Source: XYD12-FULL-36-8 sp964613805
Lineage (GTDB): Bacteria > Bacteroidota > Ignavibacteria > Ignavibacteriales > Ignavibacteriaceae
Length of the DNA: 64,000 nt
NCBI GenBank assembly: GCA_964613805.1
Contig: CAZTJF010000018.1
Location: 1 to 64,000, forward strand
Direction of reading: 5' to 3'
Part shown: positions 15,339-24,650 of the stretch, piece by piece
Numbering within the stretch: the stretch's first letter is position 1
How the letters are laid out: each line of letters starts with the position of its first letter
Position numbers and translations under genes: made by a program
The notes under the pieces: generated by a model
Told to the model about the DNA's origin: nothing
Database searches by the model: none
What the model saw: the letters and a program-made list of their open reading frames with translations, nothing else

Positions 15339-16844
15339 CTATAAATCTTCTATTGCATCAATTCCTTGCGGCATGGGAAGATAAAATCTAATTGGCAGAA
15401 CATTGCCATCTTTTTTAATTAATCTTTGCACGTGTTTTTTAATTAAGACACTATGCTCAATATAAACCCCGTCTTCAATTACTGAACCAAACACATAACT
15501 CGTCCCTTTTATAAGAACATTCTTTCCTATGTGAAGAGGATATTCATCGCTGCCTGTCATATTGACGCTTGATTCAATTCGTGAATCATCGCCAATTTCA
15601 ATATTTCCCTTTATGATATCTCCCCATAAAATTTCAACGTTATCACCAATTTTAAATGTTTGATTCGGAAAGGTTGAAAGATGTACATTTTGCCAAATCA
15701 CTACATTTTTTCCAAAGTGTACATGTCCATCAACAAAAACATTTTTTTTAAGCTCAAGATTATAATTCAATTTAACACCTCTGCCGATATAAACACCTTT
15801 GCCGATTCTAATATCAAGCGGAATGCCTTGCTTATCTTGAGAAACGATCTCGTTCACCACTTCTTCATGAATGAAAAAATCTTCCGGATCATCTATTTCA
15901 ATTATATCCTTTAACTGTTCGTACACTTTTTTTCTTGCTACGTCTTCCATTTCCTTGAGAACGGACTTGTTGTTAAAACCCATCACAACATAAGGTGAGT
16001 GAGGATATACAGCAGTAACCGAATAGTTTCTCTTATTGAAAAGCGAGATAAGATCGGTTATATAAATTTCGTTCTGAACATTGTCACTTGACAGCAATCC
16101 TATTAGCTCAGCAAGTTTCTTATATTTAAATGCATACACACCAGAGTTAAACTCTCTGTTATTTAATAACTCTTGTTTAGAGAATTCGTAAGTTTTTTTA
16201 TTAAACATGACACGATATGGTTTTTTCTCTGGAAGCGCCTCTATATCTTTCGCCTCCATAATCTCAATTACTTTGCCGGCATCTTTACCAGCGGGTTTTC
16301 CATATATGTCTTTGTTTTTCACACGAAGAATTCTTCCGTAGGAATTATTCATCGGATCACCCTCATATAAACCGGTAAGAACAAGCATGTCAGAGCTCGA
16401 TTCGACAAATTTATTTTTGATTGACGAAATTGTTTCTTTATCAATCAACCCCATATCACCTGGCAAGATATATACAATTCCATCAGTAAACTTTTTATTA
16501 ACCTTGTTCAAGGCAACCTGTACTGCGTGCCCTGTTCCATTCTGTGATTCTTGATAAGCAAACATTGTTGATTTACGTTTGCCGATAACTGCCATTACAT
16601 CTTTGGCTTTAATACCAACTACTACAATTACATTGATTCCCTTGATTGCATTGTAACATGCGTTATAAACTCGTTCAACCGTTGAAATTCCCCAGATTTT
16701 ATGAAGCATTTTTGAGCGCTGCGATTTTATTCTTTTCCCATGCCCCGCAGCAAGAATAATGGCAAGCTCATTAACTTTTTTATTTGTTCCAGACGACAAT
16801 CTTTTTAATGTTCTAATAATTTCGTTTTGATTATTTGTTTCCAT
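15339..16844 (-). CDS. GlmU-like nucleotidyltransferase with divergent left-handed beta-helix
   Basis: 501 residues. After an N-terminal extension of ~20 residues comes a sugar-nucleotidyltransferase domain with LAIILAAGHGKRIKSQRSKM, then QESQNGTGHAVQVALNKV and YILPGDMGLI, close to the GlmU uridylyltransferase half. The C-terminal ~150 residues are hexapeptide repeats (IRIGKGVYIGRGVKL, IEIGDDSRIESSVN) but lack the acetyltransferase residues of GlmU, such as the catalytic-His segment and GHLSYIGD. It probably makes a UDP- or NDP-sugar; the second GlmU activity is not supported. It is last in an envelope operon with the MsbA-like exporter, 39 bases after it. Confidence 0.8.
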   Translation of the reverse strand: METNNQNEIIRTLKRLSSGTNKKVNELAIILAAGHGKRIKSQRSKMLHKIWGISTVERVYNACYNAIKGINVIVVVGIKAKDVMAVIGKRKSTMFAYQESQNGTGHAVQVALNKVNKKFTDGIVYILPGDMGLIDKETISSIKNKFVESSSDMLVLTGLYEGDPMNNSYGRILRVKNKDIYGKPAGKDAGKVIEIMEAKDIEALPEKKPYRVMFNKKTYEFSKQELLNNREFNSGVYAFKYKKLAELIGLLSSDNVQNEIYITDLISLFNKRNYSVTAVYPHSPYVVMGFNNKSVLKEMEDVARKKVYEQLKDIIEIDDPEDFFIHEEVVNEIVSQDKQGIPLDIRIGKGVYIGRGVKLNYNLELKKNVFVDGHVHFGKNVVIWQNVHLSTFPNQTFKIGDNVEILWGDIIKGNIEIGDDSRIESSVNMTGSDEYPLHIGKNVLIKGTSYVFGSVIEDGVYIEHSVLIKKHVQRLIKKDGNVLPIRFYLPMPQGIDAIEDL

Positions 16845-16883
16845 TTATTTCTCCAAAAAAGTTTTTCTTCTGTTGAATTTAAG

Positions 16884-18740
16884 TTAATCTCTGAACTGCA
16901 TTTCATAAAATTTACGATACAACCCCTTTTCATCCGCAATCAGGTCTTCATGATTACCAAGCTGCACAATCTTGCCCCGATCAAGCACCAATATTCTATT
17001 CGCATTTCTTATGGTACTTAAGCGATGTGCTATAACAACTGTCGTTCTGTTAACCATCATCCTTTCAATTGCCTCCTGAACAAGGATCTCGGATTCATTA
17101 TCAAGCGAGGAAGTTGCTTCATCAAAAATCATTATATCGGGATTCTTTAAAATAGCGCGAGCAATAGATAACCTTTGCCTCTGCCCGCCTGAAATCTTTA
17201 CGCCTCTTTCACCAATTATTGTATCGTATCCTTCCGGCATTTCAAGAATAAAATTATGTGCATTGGCTGTAATCGCTGCTTCAATAACTTTTTCGAGAGG
17301 ACAGTGTTCAAGCCCATATGCGATATTATTCTTAATGGTCTCATTAAAAAGGAAAGTTTCTTGTGTAACAATCCCCATTAATTTTCTTAGGTTCTGAATT
17401 TTTATGTCTCTTAAATCAATGTTATCAATAAAAATTTTTCCTGAGGTCGGATCATAAAACCGGGGGATTAAGTCTACTAAAGTAGATTTACCGCCGCCAC
17501 TCGGTCCAACAAGTGCAAGTATTTCTCCTTTTTCGACAGTAAAGCTTATATCGGTCAGCACCGGTTCAACAGAATCTTCGTACAAGAAAGTTACATTCTC
17601 AAATTTAATTGATTTTTCAAATTTGTCTTTAACCTTTGAGTTTTCGTGATCACTAATATTTGGTTTGGTATCAAGTATCTCAAAAATTCTATCGCCTGCA
17701 GCACTTGATTCTTGAATGCGATTATTAACACTGCTAAGTTCTTTAATCGGAGGCATCAGTTGAAATATTGCAAAAAGGAATCCAAGAAATTCACTTGCCT
17801 TCAAAGTGTTTTCTTGAAGGACAAGAATACCGCCATAGTAAATTATAAACACACCAATGATCACACTTAAAAATTCTGTCAACGGCGAAGAGAGGTTTCT
17901 AACTCGGACTATTTTTAAGATTAATCTAAAGTAGTTTTGTGTCTCGCACAAAAATTTTTTATTCTCATAATGTTCCATTCCAAAAGCTTTAACTATTTTA
18001 ACACCCGAAATTGTTTCCTGGAGGATGCTTGTAATATCAGCCATTTTTTGCTGAATTTTTCCGCTTTGCTTTCTAAGTTTTAAACCGATCCACCAAATTA
18101 TCAGCATCGTAAACGGCAGAACAATTAAAGCCATTAAAGTGAGCTGCCAGCTTATGCTTACGGCTATCAGTAAAAAAACAATTATTGTTAGCGGCTCACG
18201 GATAAGATTCAAAAATGCCGCAGTAATGCTTGCCTGAACAATGGTAACATCATTAGTAAATCTTGAAATCAGATTACCCACTCTTTCTTTTTTGAAAAAA
18301 CTCATCGGCAGTTGATGTAAATGCTGATATGCCTGGTCACGCAAGTCTTTCATTGCACCATATTCAACATAAGTCATAAAATATGCCTGGAGGTAGTTGA
18401 ATATATTTTTTAAGAAAAACGCCATGAGAACCAGAAAACAAATTTTCATTAACGCTTCAGATTTATCGCCTGCAAAAACAAATTTGTTGAAAGAATGAGA
18501 AACTTCATCACCCATTTTGACAAGCCAATTCGGGAGAATGCTGCTGGCTTTTTCAATTGCTGATGGTTGCTCAACGGTTACATTACGCGCTGATTCTTGA
18601 AACAAAGTATCAAGCAAAGGAATGGTAAGATAAACAGAAAGTCCGTTTAGCAGTGCGAAAAGAATTGTAAAGATTACCGATAAGCTTAGATGCTTCCAAT
18701 AAGGTTTTACAAATTTTAAAATTCGAAAATATGTTTTCAA
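16884..18740 (-). CDS. msbA: MsbA-like ABC exporter (fused permease/ATPase)
   Basis: A 618-residue half-transporter with six transmembrane helices (about 1-330) and an ATPase domain: Walker A GPSGGGKST, Q-loop VTQETFLF, signature ISGGQRQRLSIARAIL, Walker B IMIFDEATSSLD and switch His in VIAHRLSTIRNA. MsbA-type exporters flip lipid A-core or other lipids across the inner membrane. Its start abuts the glycosyltransferase stop (one base apart), and it is followed by the GlmU-like gene, which supports an envelope-lipid role. Substrate identity is inference. Confidence 0.88.
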   Translation of the reverse strand: MKTYFRILKFVKPYWKHLSLSVIFTILFALLNGLSVYLTIPLLDTLFQESARNVTVEQPSAIEKASSILPNWLVKMGDEVSHSFNKFVFAGDKSEALMKICFLVLMAFFLKNIFNYLQAYFMTYVEYGAMKDLRDQAYQHLHQLPMSFFKKERVGNLISRFTNDVTIVQASITAAFLNLIREPLTIIVFLLIAVSISWQLTLMALIVLPFTMLIIWWIGLKLRKQSGKIQQKMADITSILQETISGVKIVKAFGMEHYENKKFLCETQNYFRLILKIVRVRNLSSPLTEFLSVIIGVFIIYYGGILVLQENTLKASEFLGFLFAIFQLMPPIKELSSVNNRIQESSAAGDRIFEILDTKPNISDHENSKVKDKFEKSIKFENVTFLYEDSVEPVLTDISFTVEKGEILALVGPSGGGKSTLVDLIPRFYDPTSGKIFIDNIDLRDIKIQNLRKLMGIVTQETFLFNETIKNNIAYGLEHCPLEKVIEAAITANAHNFILEMPEGYDTIIGERGVKISGGQRQRLSIARAILKNPDIMIFDEATSSLDNESEILVQEAIERMMVNRTTVVIAHRLSTIRNANRILVLDRGKIVQLGNHEDLIADEKGLYRKFYEMQFRD

Positions 18741-19511
18741 TTAAGATTTCTTATCATTTGTTAACTTACTTTCGCTCTGCAACTCCCAAACTTTCATATA
18801 AACCATAAGAGTTGTAAGCGAATTGAACAAAGATACAACCAACCCATGAACTCCGTCTTTGTATCCTCTTAGAGATATGTAAAATCTAAAAAAAGCTGCT
18901 AACCCATGACTAATGATTGTAAAGCCGCCGACATTTTTCTTTTTGTTAAAAAGTTCTTGCGCCTGCAATGAAGAATAATGGTTGATCTTGCCAATCGTTT
19001 TTTCTATTGAGATAAAAGTATAATGAATCAATCGGTTTTTTAGTCGCTTGGTTTTACCTTCAACAATAAAACCTTCGTGCACAAGTCTATCTGTTAATTT
19101 AACCTTTGATTTTCGGAAGAGCCGCAGTTGATAGTCATTATCCCAACCGCAATATTTAATGTGCTTTTTTAAGAGATAGTTTTCACGCCTAAAATAATAG
19201 CCGTCAAATTCTTCATTATTCAAAGCGACAATTTCATCTTTCAGTAGCGACGTTACTCTTTCGTCGGCATCAATATTCAGAACCCAATCATTTGAAACTT
19301 TACCGAGAGCAAATTCCTTTTGTTTCACAAAACCTTCCCATTTGTTCACGAAGATTTTTGATGTGAAATTTTTTGCTAGTTCAATTGTTCTGTCGGAACT
19401 TTCCGCATCCACTAAAATAATTTCATCCACCCAGGCAATACTTTTTAGGCACTCTGTTATGTTGGCCTCTTCATTCTTGGTGATTATAATTGCGGAAATT
19501 TTGTTCATCAA
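18741..19511 (-). CDS. Glycosyltransferase family 2 (WaaE/KdtX-like)
   Basis: A 256-residue GT-A glycosyltransferase. The N-terminal ISAIIITKNEEANITECLKS, the acidic nucleotide-sugar site EIILVDAESSDRT and the second acidic motif VLNIDADERVT are typical of GT2 enzymes of the WaaE group, which add a sugar to the LPS inner core. A C-terminal hydrophobic stretch suggests membrane association. It sits between the putative lipoprotein gene and the MsbA-like gene, directly abutting the latter. Confidence 0.86.
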   Translation of the reverse strand: MMNKISAIIITKNEEANITECLKSIAWVDEIILVDAESSDRTIELAKNFTSKIFVNKWEGFVKQKEFALGKVSNDWVLNIDADERVTSLLKDEIVALNNEEFDGYYFRRENYLLKKHIKYCGWDNDYQLRLFRKSKVKLTDRLVHEGFIVEGKTKRLKNRLIHYTFISIEKTIGKINHYSSLQAQELFNKKKNVGGFTIISHGLAAFFRFYISLRGYKDGVHGLVVSLFNSLTTLMVYMKVWELQSESKLTNDKKS

Positions 19512-19525
19512 ATTCAGTGTTTTAA

Positions 19526-20581
19526 TTAAGCTTCATAATCAGGAATCAGCGGTATGTTTCTTATACCACAGCCGCCCAAAATCTTAATGCTGTCAGCAGC
19601 ATGATCAGTATGTAAATTGTAAATGATTATTGTAGATTTATCCTTAAAGCCGTCGTCATACAATAGTAGTTCGCCATTAAGTAAAAAGTTTTTAACCCCG
19701 CTGCCCTCAATTGATCGGACCATTTTATTTTTAAGAAGCGAATATACAAACAGCTTTGAAGTGTTTGGCTGAGGATCATACAAGGTTTCATTCATCGGAG
19801 AAATATCTATCGTGCTAAAAACCAAACAATTCATTTTGACAGACCAATCAACATAGCTAAGCTTTTGATTTTGTTTTGTCAACAGTGTCTGCTCATCATG
19901 TTTTTGATGATCAACTAAGTAAATTTGCGTTTGTGCCGAATCAATGGACATGATGGAAAATTTTTTATCGGGAGAAGTGATTTTTTTTGTAACCAAAGGA
20001 ATTTGTGGAAAGCCATCTTTAGCAAGATCATAAGTTTTTTTCTCATCCAAAAATTTTTTACCCGAAGCATCATAAGTTTTGATTTTTTGTTCAACAAATT
20101 TTCCCACATTAACATCCATTATGTTCAAAATAACCTTAAAGGAATTGTCGTTCTCCCAAAATGAAAATATTTGAAGCCCGCTGCCGATGTTTTCCACAAG
20201 TAGAACCGAGCCGGAATCTATGTTGACGAAATACAGCTTAACTTTATCAATAAACGGAAAAACTCCTTTCTTTCCTGATTGGTTAGCGGTTAATAAAAAG
20301 GCGGTTTTATTATCAGGTGAATAAGAAAAATCAACAACTTCTTCCTTATTGTTCTGCCAGAATATCGTATAATTTTTTGAGGCAAAGTTATATTTATACA
20401 ACCCCGATTTCTTTCCTATCATACCAACGAATAAAAACTCTTTCAATGTTGGAATTTGATTCGCAGAATTTATCAGAGTGGAATCATTTAAGGATTTCTT
20501 TTTGATTGGCTCATTTTTTCTTATACAACCCAAATTGATTATAGCCAAGGAAAAAAACAAAATTAGAATTGATTTGCTCAT
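19526..20581 (-). CDS. Putative lipoprotein with propeller-like repeats, function unknown
   Basis: 351 residues. The N-terminal SKSILILFFSLAIINLGC is a signal peptide ending in Gly-Cys; the lipobox is weak because Asn stands at -3. The body contains TolB/WD40-like segments (VVDFSYSPDNKTAFLL, SPDKKFSIMSID, LSYVDWSVKMNCLVFST), suggesting an extracytoplasmic beta-propeller. No family was recognised. It is the first gene of the envelope operon with the glycosyltransferase (14 bases downstream), MsbA-like and GlmU-like genes, so an envelope-associated role is likely by context. Confidence 0.72.
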   Translation of the reverse strand: MSKSILILFFSLAIINLGCIRKNEPIKKKSLNDSTLINSANQIPTLKEFLFVGMIGKKSGLYKYNFASKNYTIFWQNNKEEVVDFSYSPDNKTAFLLTANQSGKKGVFPFIDKVKLYFVNIDSGSVLLVENIGSGLQIFSFWENDNSFKVILNIMDVNVGKFVEQKIKTYDASGKKFLDEKKTYDLAKDGFPQIPLVTKKITSPDKKFSIMSIDSAQTQIYLVDHQKHDEQTLLTKQNQKLSYVDWSVKMNCLVFSTIDISPMNETLYDPQPNTSKLFVYSLLKNKMVRSIEGSGVKNFLLNGELLLYDDGFKDKSTIIIYNLHTDHAADSIKILGGCGIRNIPLIPDYEA

Positions 20582-20598
20582 AAAATATTTCTTTTTGT

Positions 20599-20629
20599 CA
20601 AAAATACATCTATTAAAAACTTAATGAAA
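20599..20629 (-). promoter_or_regulatory. Possible promoter of the envelope operon
   Basis: TATTTTTG (20606-20599 on the minus strand) is an exact -7 box, 17 bases before the ATG at 20581. The -33 element is imperfect: GTTT or TTTC at the expected position instead of TTTG. The gap to xerD (20582-20697) is the only upstream space for this operon. Confidence 0.4.
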
Positions 20630-20697
20630 CCTGAAAATGTTCTCCCAATAATATACCCGTCTGCGTATTTATAGAAGCGGGCGGAGCTCAAATCCTT

Positions 20698-21588
20698 TCA
20701 GCCGCGAGGGTGAAATTGTTTGTGAACCTGTTTGATAAACTCTCGATCAATATGTGTATAAATTTGAGTTGTAGAAATATCCGCATGTCCCAGCATTTCC
20801 TGCACCGAGCGCAAATCAGCACCACCCTCAATCAAATGTGTTGCAAATGAATGCCTAAATGTGTGAGGATGAGCGGGCTTTTCGATTCCGGATTCCTTTA
20901 TGTACTTATCAACTATTTTCCAAACACCCATGCGCGATAATTTCGATCCGCGATTGTTGAGAAAAAGATAATTCTCGCTTTGCATTTTTTTTTGAAGCAA
21001 TGGGCGGCTTTTTGTTAAATATTCATTTATCCAATTTATTGCGCTGCTGCCAATAGGGACAATTCTTTCTTTTGAACCCTTACCAAATACACGAATCATT
21101 TCTTCATTCAAAAACAGATCGGAAATTTTCAGTGAAATAAGCTCAGATATTCTTAAACCACAGGCATAAAACACTTCGAGAATTGTTTTGTCCCGTATTC
21201 CCAATGTTTCATCAGTAATTGGCAGAGAAAGAATCTTTTCAATCTCCGGAAAAGATAAAACTCCGGGAAGATTCTTCGCTAATTTAGGCGGATCAACTTT
21301 TTCAATAGGATTATTTTTTGTGTAATTGTTTGCCAAAAGAAAATTCAAAAATCCCTTGAGGGAGGAAAAATATCGTGCCGCCGATGAACTGGTTAGCCCG
21401 ACTTTCTCAAGATTCGTAAAAAATTCTATAATTACTCGCGATTCGACTTTCGATGGATCATTAATTTTTTGCTCCTCAAGAAATCTAATGAAAGAAGAGA
21501 GATCGTTTTTATAAGATGAAACTGTATTCTCAGCAAGGTTTTTTTCTAATTTTAGGTGGGCAAGATATTCCTTCAAAAAAACATTCAT
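20698..21588 (-). CDS. xerD: Tyrosine recombinase XerC/XerD-like
   Basis: A 296-residue recombinase. It has an N-terminal SAM-like core-binding domain (LEKNLAENTVSSYKNDLSSF) and a catalytic domain with Arg in YACGLRISELISL, Lys in VFGKGSKERIVPI, HTFRHSFATHL, and LGHADISTTQIYTH carrying the His and the nucleophile Tyr. The size matches the chromosomal Xer recombinases that resolve dimers at dif. No attachment sites or integrated element flank it, so a housekeeping role is preferred. Its start overlaps the preceding HD gene stop by one base. Confidence 0.9.
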   Translation of the reverse strand: MNVFLKEYLAHLKLEKNLAENTVSSYKNDLSSFIRFLEEQKINDPSKVESRVIIEFFTNLEKVGLTSSSAARYFSSLKGFLNFLLANNYTKNNPIEKVDPPKLAKNLPGVLSFPEIEKILSLPITDETLGIRDKTILEVFYACGLRISELISLKISDLFLNEEMIRVFGKGSKERIVPIGSSAINWINEYLTKSRPLLQKKMQSENYLFLNNRGSKLSRMGVWKIVDKYIKESGIEKPAHPHTFRHSFATHLIEGGADLRSVQEMLGHADISTTQIYTHIDREFIKQVHKQFHPRG

Positions 21589-23792
21589 TACTCGTCTGTC
21601 TCTTCTTCACTTCCACTTTCGATTTCATCTTGGTCCGGATATCGTATTCTCTTATGATACTGACCGATAAGAATACCCTTGAAGGAATCCTTTATTTTAT
21701 CAATATCGTTCAATGTTAGCGGTGAATTATTTAGCTGTCCTTTTTCAATTCGATCATTTATAATGTTCTCAACAACATTTTCAATTTTCTCCTGATCGGG
21801 ATCCTCTATAGATCTAACGGCAGATTCGCATCCATCAGCAAGCATAACGATAGCAGTTTCTTTTGAGTTGGGAATTGGACCTGAATATTTGTACTCATCG
21901 GCATCAATATTTTCATCATACTTTTCTCTTGCTTTTTCATAAAAATACTTCATTACCAGCGTACCGTGATGCATAGGTATAAAATCAATCACCTCACCGG
22001 GAAGATTGTATTGATGACCAAGTGTTATTCCTTCTTCAACATGCCCTTTTATCATTTCCACGCTGTCTTCGGGTGATACTTCTTCATGAATATTATTATC
22101 ACCCAACTGATTCTCGACAAAATTTTGGGGCGCTATTAGTTTACCAATATCATGATAATAAGCACCAACTCTTGCAAGCAAGGTGTTTGCCCCTATCTTT
22201 TCTGCCGCAGCTTCAGCAATTGTTCCAATAGTCATCGAATGATTAAATGTTCCAGGCGCTCTTCTTGACAGATCTCTTAATAACGGACGATCCATGTTGG
22301 ATAATTCAACCAACGTCAGATCAGTGGTAATGTTAAAAAGTTTTTCAAAAAATATTAACAATCCATAGGTTAGAACGGGACTAATCACTGCATTTGTTGA
22401 TGCAAAGACAAGTTCGAGCATAATAGTATCAACCGAGGCAAATCGCTCTAAACCGAAGGCAATTACTGCAACTGAATATCCGACAAGAATGAAAAAGAAT
22501 GATCTGAATATTTGTGACCGATTTTTTATATCGCGCACAGTATAAACCCCAAGAGCACCGGCAAATAAATTCATTACTGCAAAAGAGTAATCATTCCCGC
22601 GAAGTGCTGCCGTAATCAGAGCAATGATAACTGTTGAATAAAACCCTACTCTCGAATCGAAAATGATTGTCAGGATCATCGAGGCAGCGGGAACAAAAAT
22701 TAAAAAATGAAGCGGGACTGGTACGGTAATTTGGCTTATTAAGTAAGTTACTAACGAAATAAAGATGAACATTACAGCAAATATCAACAGCTTGCTGTTA
22801 TCATTAAATATTTTTTTTCGGAAATTATAAAGATAGATTGTCAACAATGTAATCAAAGATGCTATGTGCAGAAATTTTCCTAATAATTGAAAGGTAATTC
22901 CTTTCTCTTGATACTTTTCGCCTTTTGCTGTTCGAAATGAATCAATTTTCAGCTTGGCTTCTTTAGTTACTCTTTCATGTTTAGCTATGATTCTTTCATT
23001 CTCATTAACAATTCCAAGATATTTTGGAACCTCGTTTTGCGCTTGAATAATTTCAGCATTGGTGTGCTCGGCATTGTATAAAATATTTGGAATTACAAAA
23101 TGCAATGTGAATTGTGTTCCTGCATTTTCAATTTCGGTTGAATAATTCAACCCCTGCCAAAAATTTTTAATTTCTTTTTTTGCTTTATCAAGATTAAAAT
23201 GATTTTTAACTGGTTCTATCAAATCAATATTGCCCATACGAAGTGCTATGCTATCTCGTGTAAGTTCTTCGGGCAGCACATCAATTATTCCTATTTTATA
23301 TGTTTCTGATAGTGCTTCTCTGCTTTTTTCATAAAGTCGTTTTAGGGGAAGATCATCTCCCGATCGAGGATTTTTTTGCTGCTTATACAGACTAAAAAAA
23401 ACTCCATATGTCTCTTCGCTTAAAAATGTGGGATTGACAACACCAGATGACGGATTAGCTAAATCCTTATCGAATGTTTCCAATAAGTAATCATAATAAA
23501 TCTTAAGCGAATCGAGAGTGATAGTTACTTGTGAATCATTTTTAAAAAAAACCGGGTAAACTCTTTTTTTTGCGTTTTGAACTTCTGCCTGATAAATTTC
23601 TGGTGCTTTTAAAATTGGAAAGCTAAATGGGGCTATCAAATCATCATTAATCCATACCGATCCTTCAAGAACATCAAATTCTAGCGATTCTCCTCTCGGG
23701 AACATAAGTACGATAAGAAAAACCGTAACTAACCCGATCAGTATTTTTATTCTTAAGCTTTCTTTAAAACGCTTCTTGAATATTTCTGCCAT
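21588..23792 (-). CDS. PgpH-like 7TM-HD phosphodiesterase (probable c-di-AMP hydrolase)
   Basis: A 734-residue membrane protein: one N-terminal helix (IKILIGLVTVFLIVLMFP), a large extracytoplasmic 7TMR-HDED-type domain (about 40-300), seven membrane helices (about 310-500), and a cytoplasmic HD domain with HSMTIGTIAEAAA, YYHDIGKL, MHHGT and VMLADGCESAVRS. This is the PgpH architecture, which hydrolyses cyclic di-AMP in Firmicutes. A low-complexity acidic tail follows. It lies directly upstream of xerD and two bases after the HAD gene stop, so it is in an operon. Confidence 0.88.
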   Translation of the reverse strand: MAEIFKKRFKESLRIKILIGLVTVFLIVLMFPRGESLEFDVLEGSVWINDDLIAPFSFPILKAPEIYQAEVQNAKKRVYPVFFKNDSQVTITLDSLKIYYDYLLETFDKDLANPSSGVVNPTFLSEETYGVFFSLYKQQKNPRSGDDLPLKRLYEKSREALSETYKIGIIDVLPEELTRDSIALRMGNIDLIEPVKNHFNLDKAKKEIKNFWQGLNYSTEIENAGTQFTLHFVIPNILYNAEHTNAEIIQAQNEVPKYLGIVNENERIIAKHERVTKEAKLKIDSFRTAKGEKYQEKGITFQLLGKFLHIASLITLLTIYLYNFRKKIFNDNSKLLIFAVMFIFISLVTYLISQITVPVPLHFLIFVPAASMILTIIFDSRVGFYSTVIIALITAALRGNDYSFAVMNLFAGALGVYTVRDIKNRSQIFRSFFFILVGYSVAVIAFGLERFASVDTIMLELVFASTNAVISPVLTYGLLIFFEKLFNITTDLTLVELSNMDRPLLRDLSRRAPGTFNHSMTIGTIAEAAAEKIGANTLLARVGAYYHDIGKLIAPQNFVENQLGDNNIHEEVSPEDSVEMIKGHVEEGITLGHQYNLPGEVIDFIPMHHGTLVMKYFYEKAREKYDENIDADEYKYSGPIPNSKETAIVMLADGCESAVRSIEDPDQEKIENVVENIINDRIEKGQLNNSPLTLNDIDKIKDSFKGILIGQYHKRIRYPDQDEIESGSEEETDE

Positions 23793-23794
23793 AG

Positions 23795-24643
23795 TTAATC
23801 TGTTTTTGCTTTTAACACCATCTCTAAAAACTCTGCGGCACCATCTTCATTGTTGGTTTTAGATGTAATAAAATCTGCTTGCTGCTTCACTTCATCAACC
23901 GCATTGGCAACCGCAACCTTAATTACAGATTTTTGCAGCAAAGAAATATCATTATACCAATCGCAAACAACTGCTGTATTCCTTTTATGAATATTTAAAT
24001 AATTTGTTAATCTTTCCATCCCCTTACCTTTTGAACTTCCCTTTTTTCTTATTTCAAGGTAGTAGATTCCCGGATGAGATTGGGATTGATAGAAAGATGT
24101 GTTTACTCTTGAAAGAAAGGGAAAAGAAACGGCATCCCGAATATAATTGATGGCTGTAAAATTATTTGCAGCAAGAACAACTTCCAGTGTTTCGTGAAGG
24201 TAGTCATCATATTTATCAACCAACTCATATTTGGCACCCAGCTTATCCATAATTTCTGGAATAAAAGAATTGTACTCAGTATAAAATATGGCATCATCAT
24301 GGCATAATGCAACATAAATCGAAAATTGTCTGGTGTATCCAAGTACCTGATTAACATATTTGGTAGGAACAAAGGATTCAAAAATTATTTTTCCCTCGGG
24401 ATGGCTTTTCAGCAGGCAGCCATCTAAAGAAATAAGCGGCGCTTTAATATTAAGCACGTCGGCATATTTTGTTATTGCCGAGTGCAGACGACCTGTTGCA
24501 AACGAAAAAATCACACCTTTGTGTTTTAATTTCTTTACCAATGTTTTTGTTTCTTCACCAATAGTTCCGTCTCGTCTCAACAACGTACCATCGAGATCAA
24601 AAATTATTAGCTTTAGCGATTTTAATGCTTCTTTGCTGAACAT
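23795..24643 (-). CDS. Cof-type HAD hydrolase
   Basis: A 282-residue phosphatase of HAD subclass IIB. Motif I is IFDLDGTLLRRDG (residues 14-26), motif II FSFATGR, motif III includes the Lys in KGSSKGKGMERL, and motif IV VCDWYNDISLL has CDWYND in place of the usual GDxxND. Cof-type enzymes act on sugar phosphates, FMN or similar small phosphates; the substrate is not predictable. It lies seven bases after the symporter gene and two bases before the PgpH-like gene. Confidence 0.88.
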   Translation of the reverse strand: MFSKEALKSLKLIIFDLDGTLLRRDGTIGEETKTLVKKLKHKGVIFSFATGRLHSAITKYADVLNIKAPLISLDGCLLKSHPEGKIIFESFVPTKYVNQVLGYTRQFSIYVALCHDDAIFYTEYNSFIPEIMDKLGAKYELVDKYDDYLHETLEVVLAANNFTAINYIRDAVSFPFLSRVNTSFYQSQSHPGIYYLEIRKKGSSKGKGMERLTNYLNIHKRNTAVVCDWYNDISLLQKSVIKVAVANAVDEVKQQADFITSKTNNEDGAAEFLEMVLKAKTD

Positions 24644-24650
24644 GATAAGA

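Noticed and set aside
20698..21588. Integrase of a mobile element
   Set aside because: The size and motifs fit the housekeeping XerC/D; no attachment sites, phage or transfer genes are nearby, and it is coupled to a phosphodiesterase gene.
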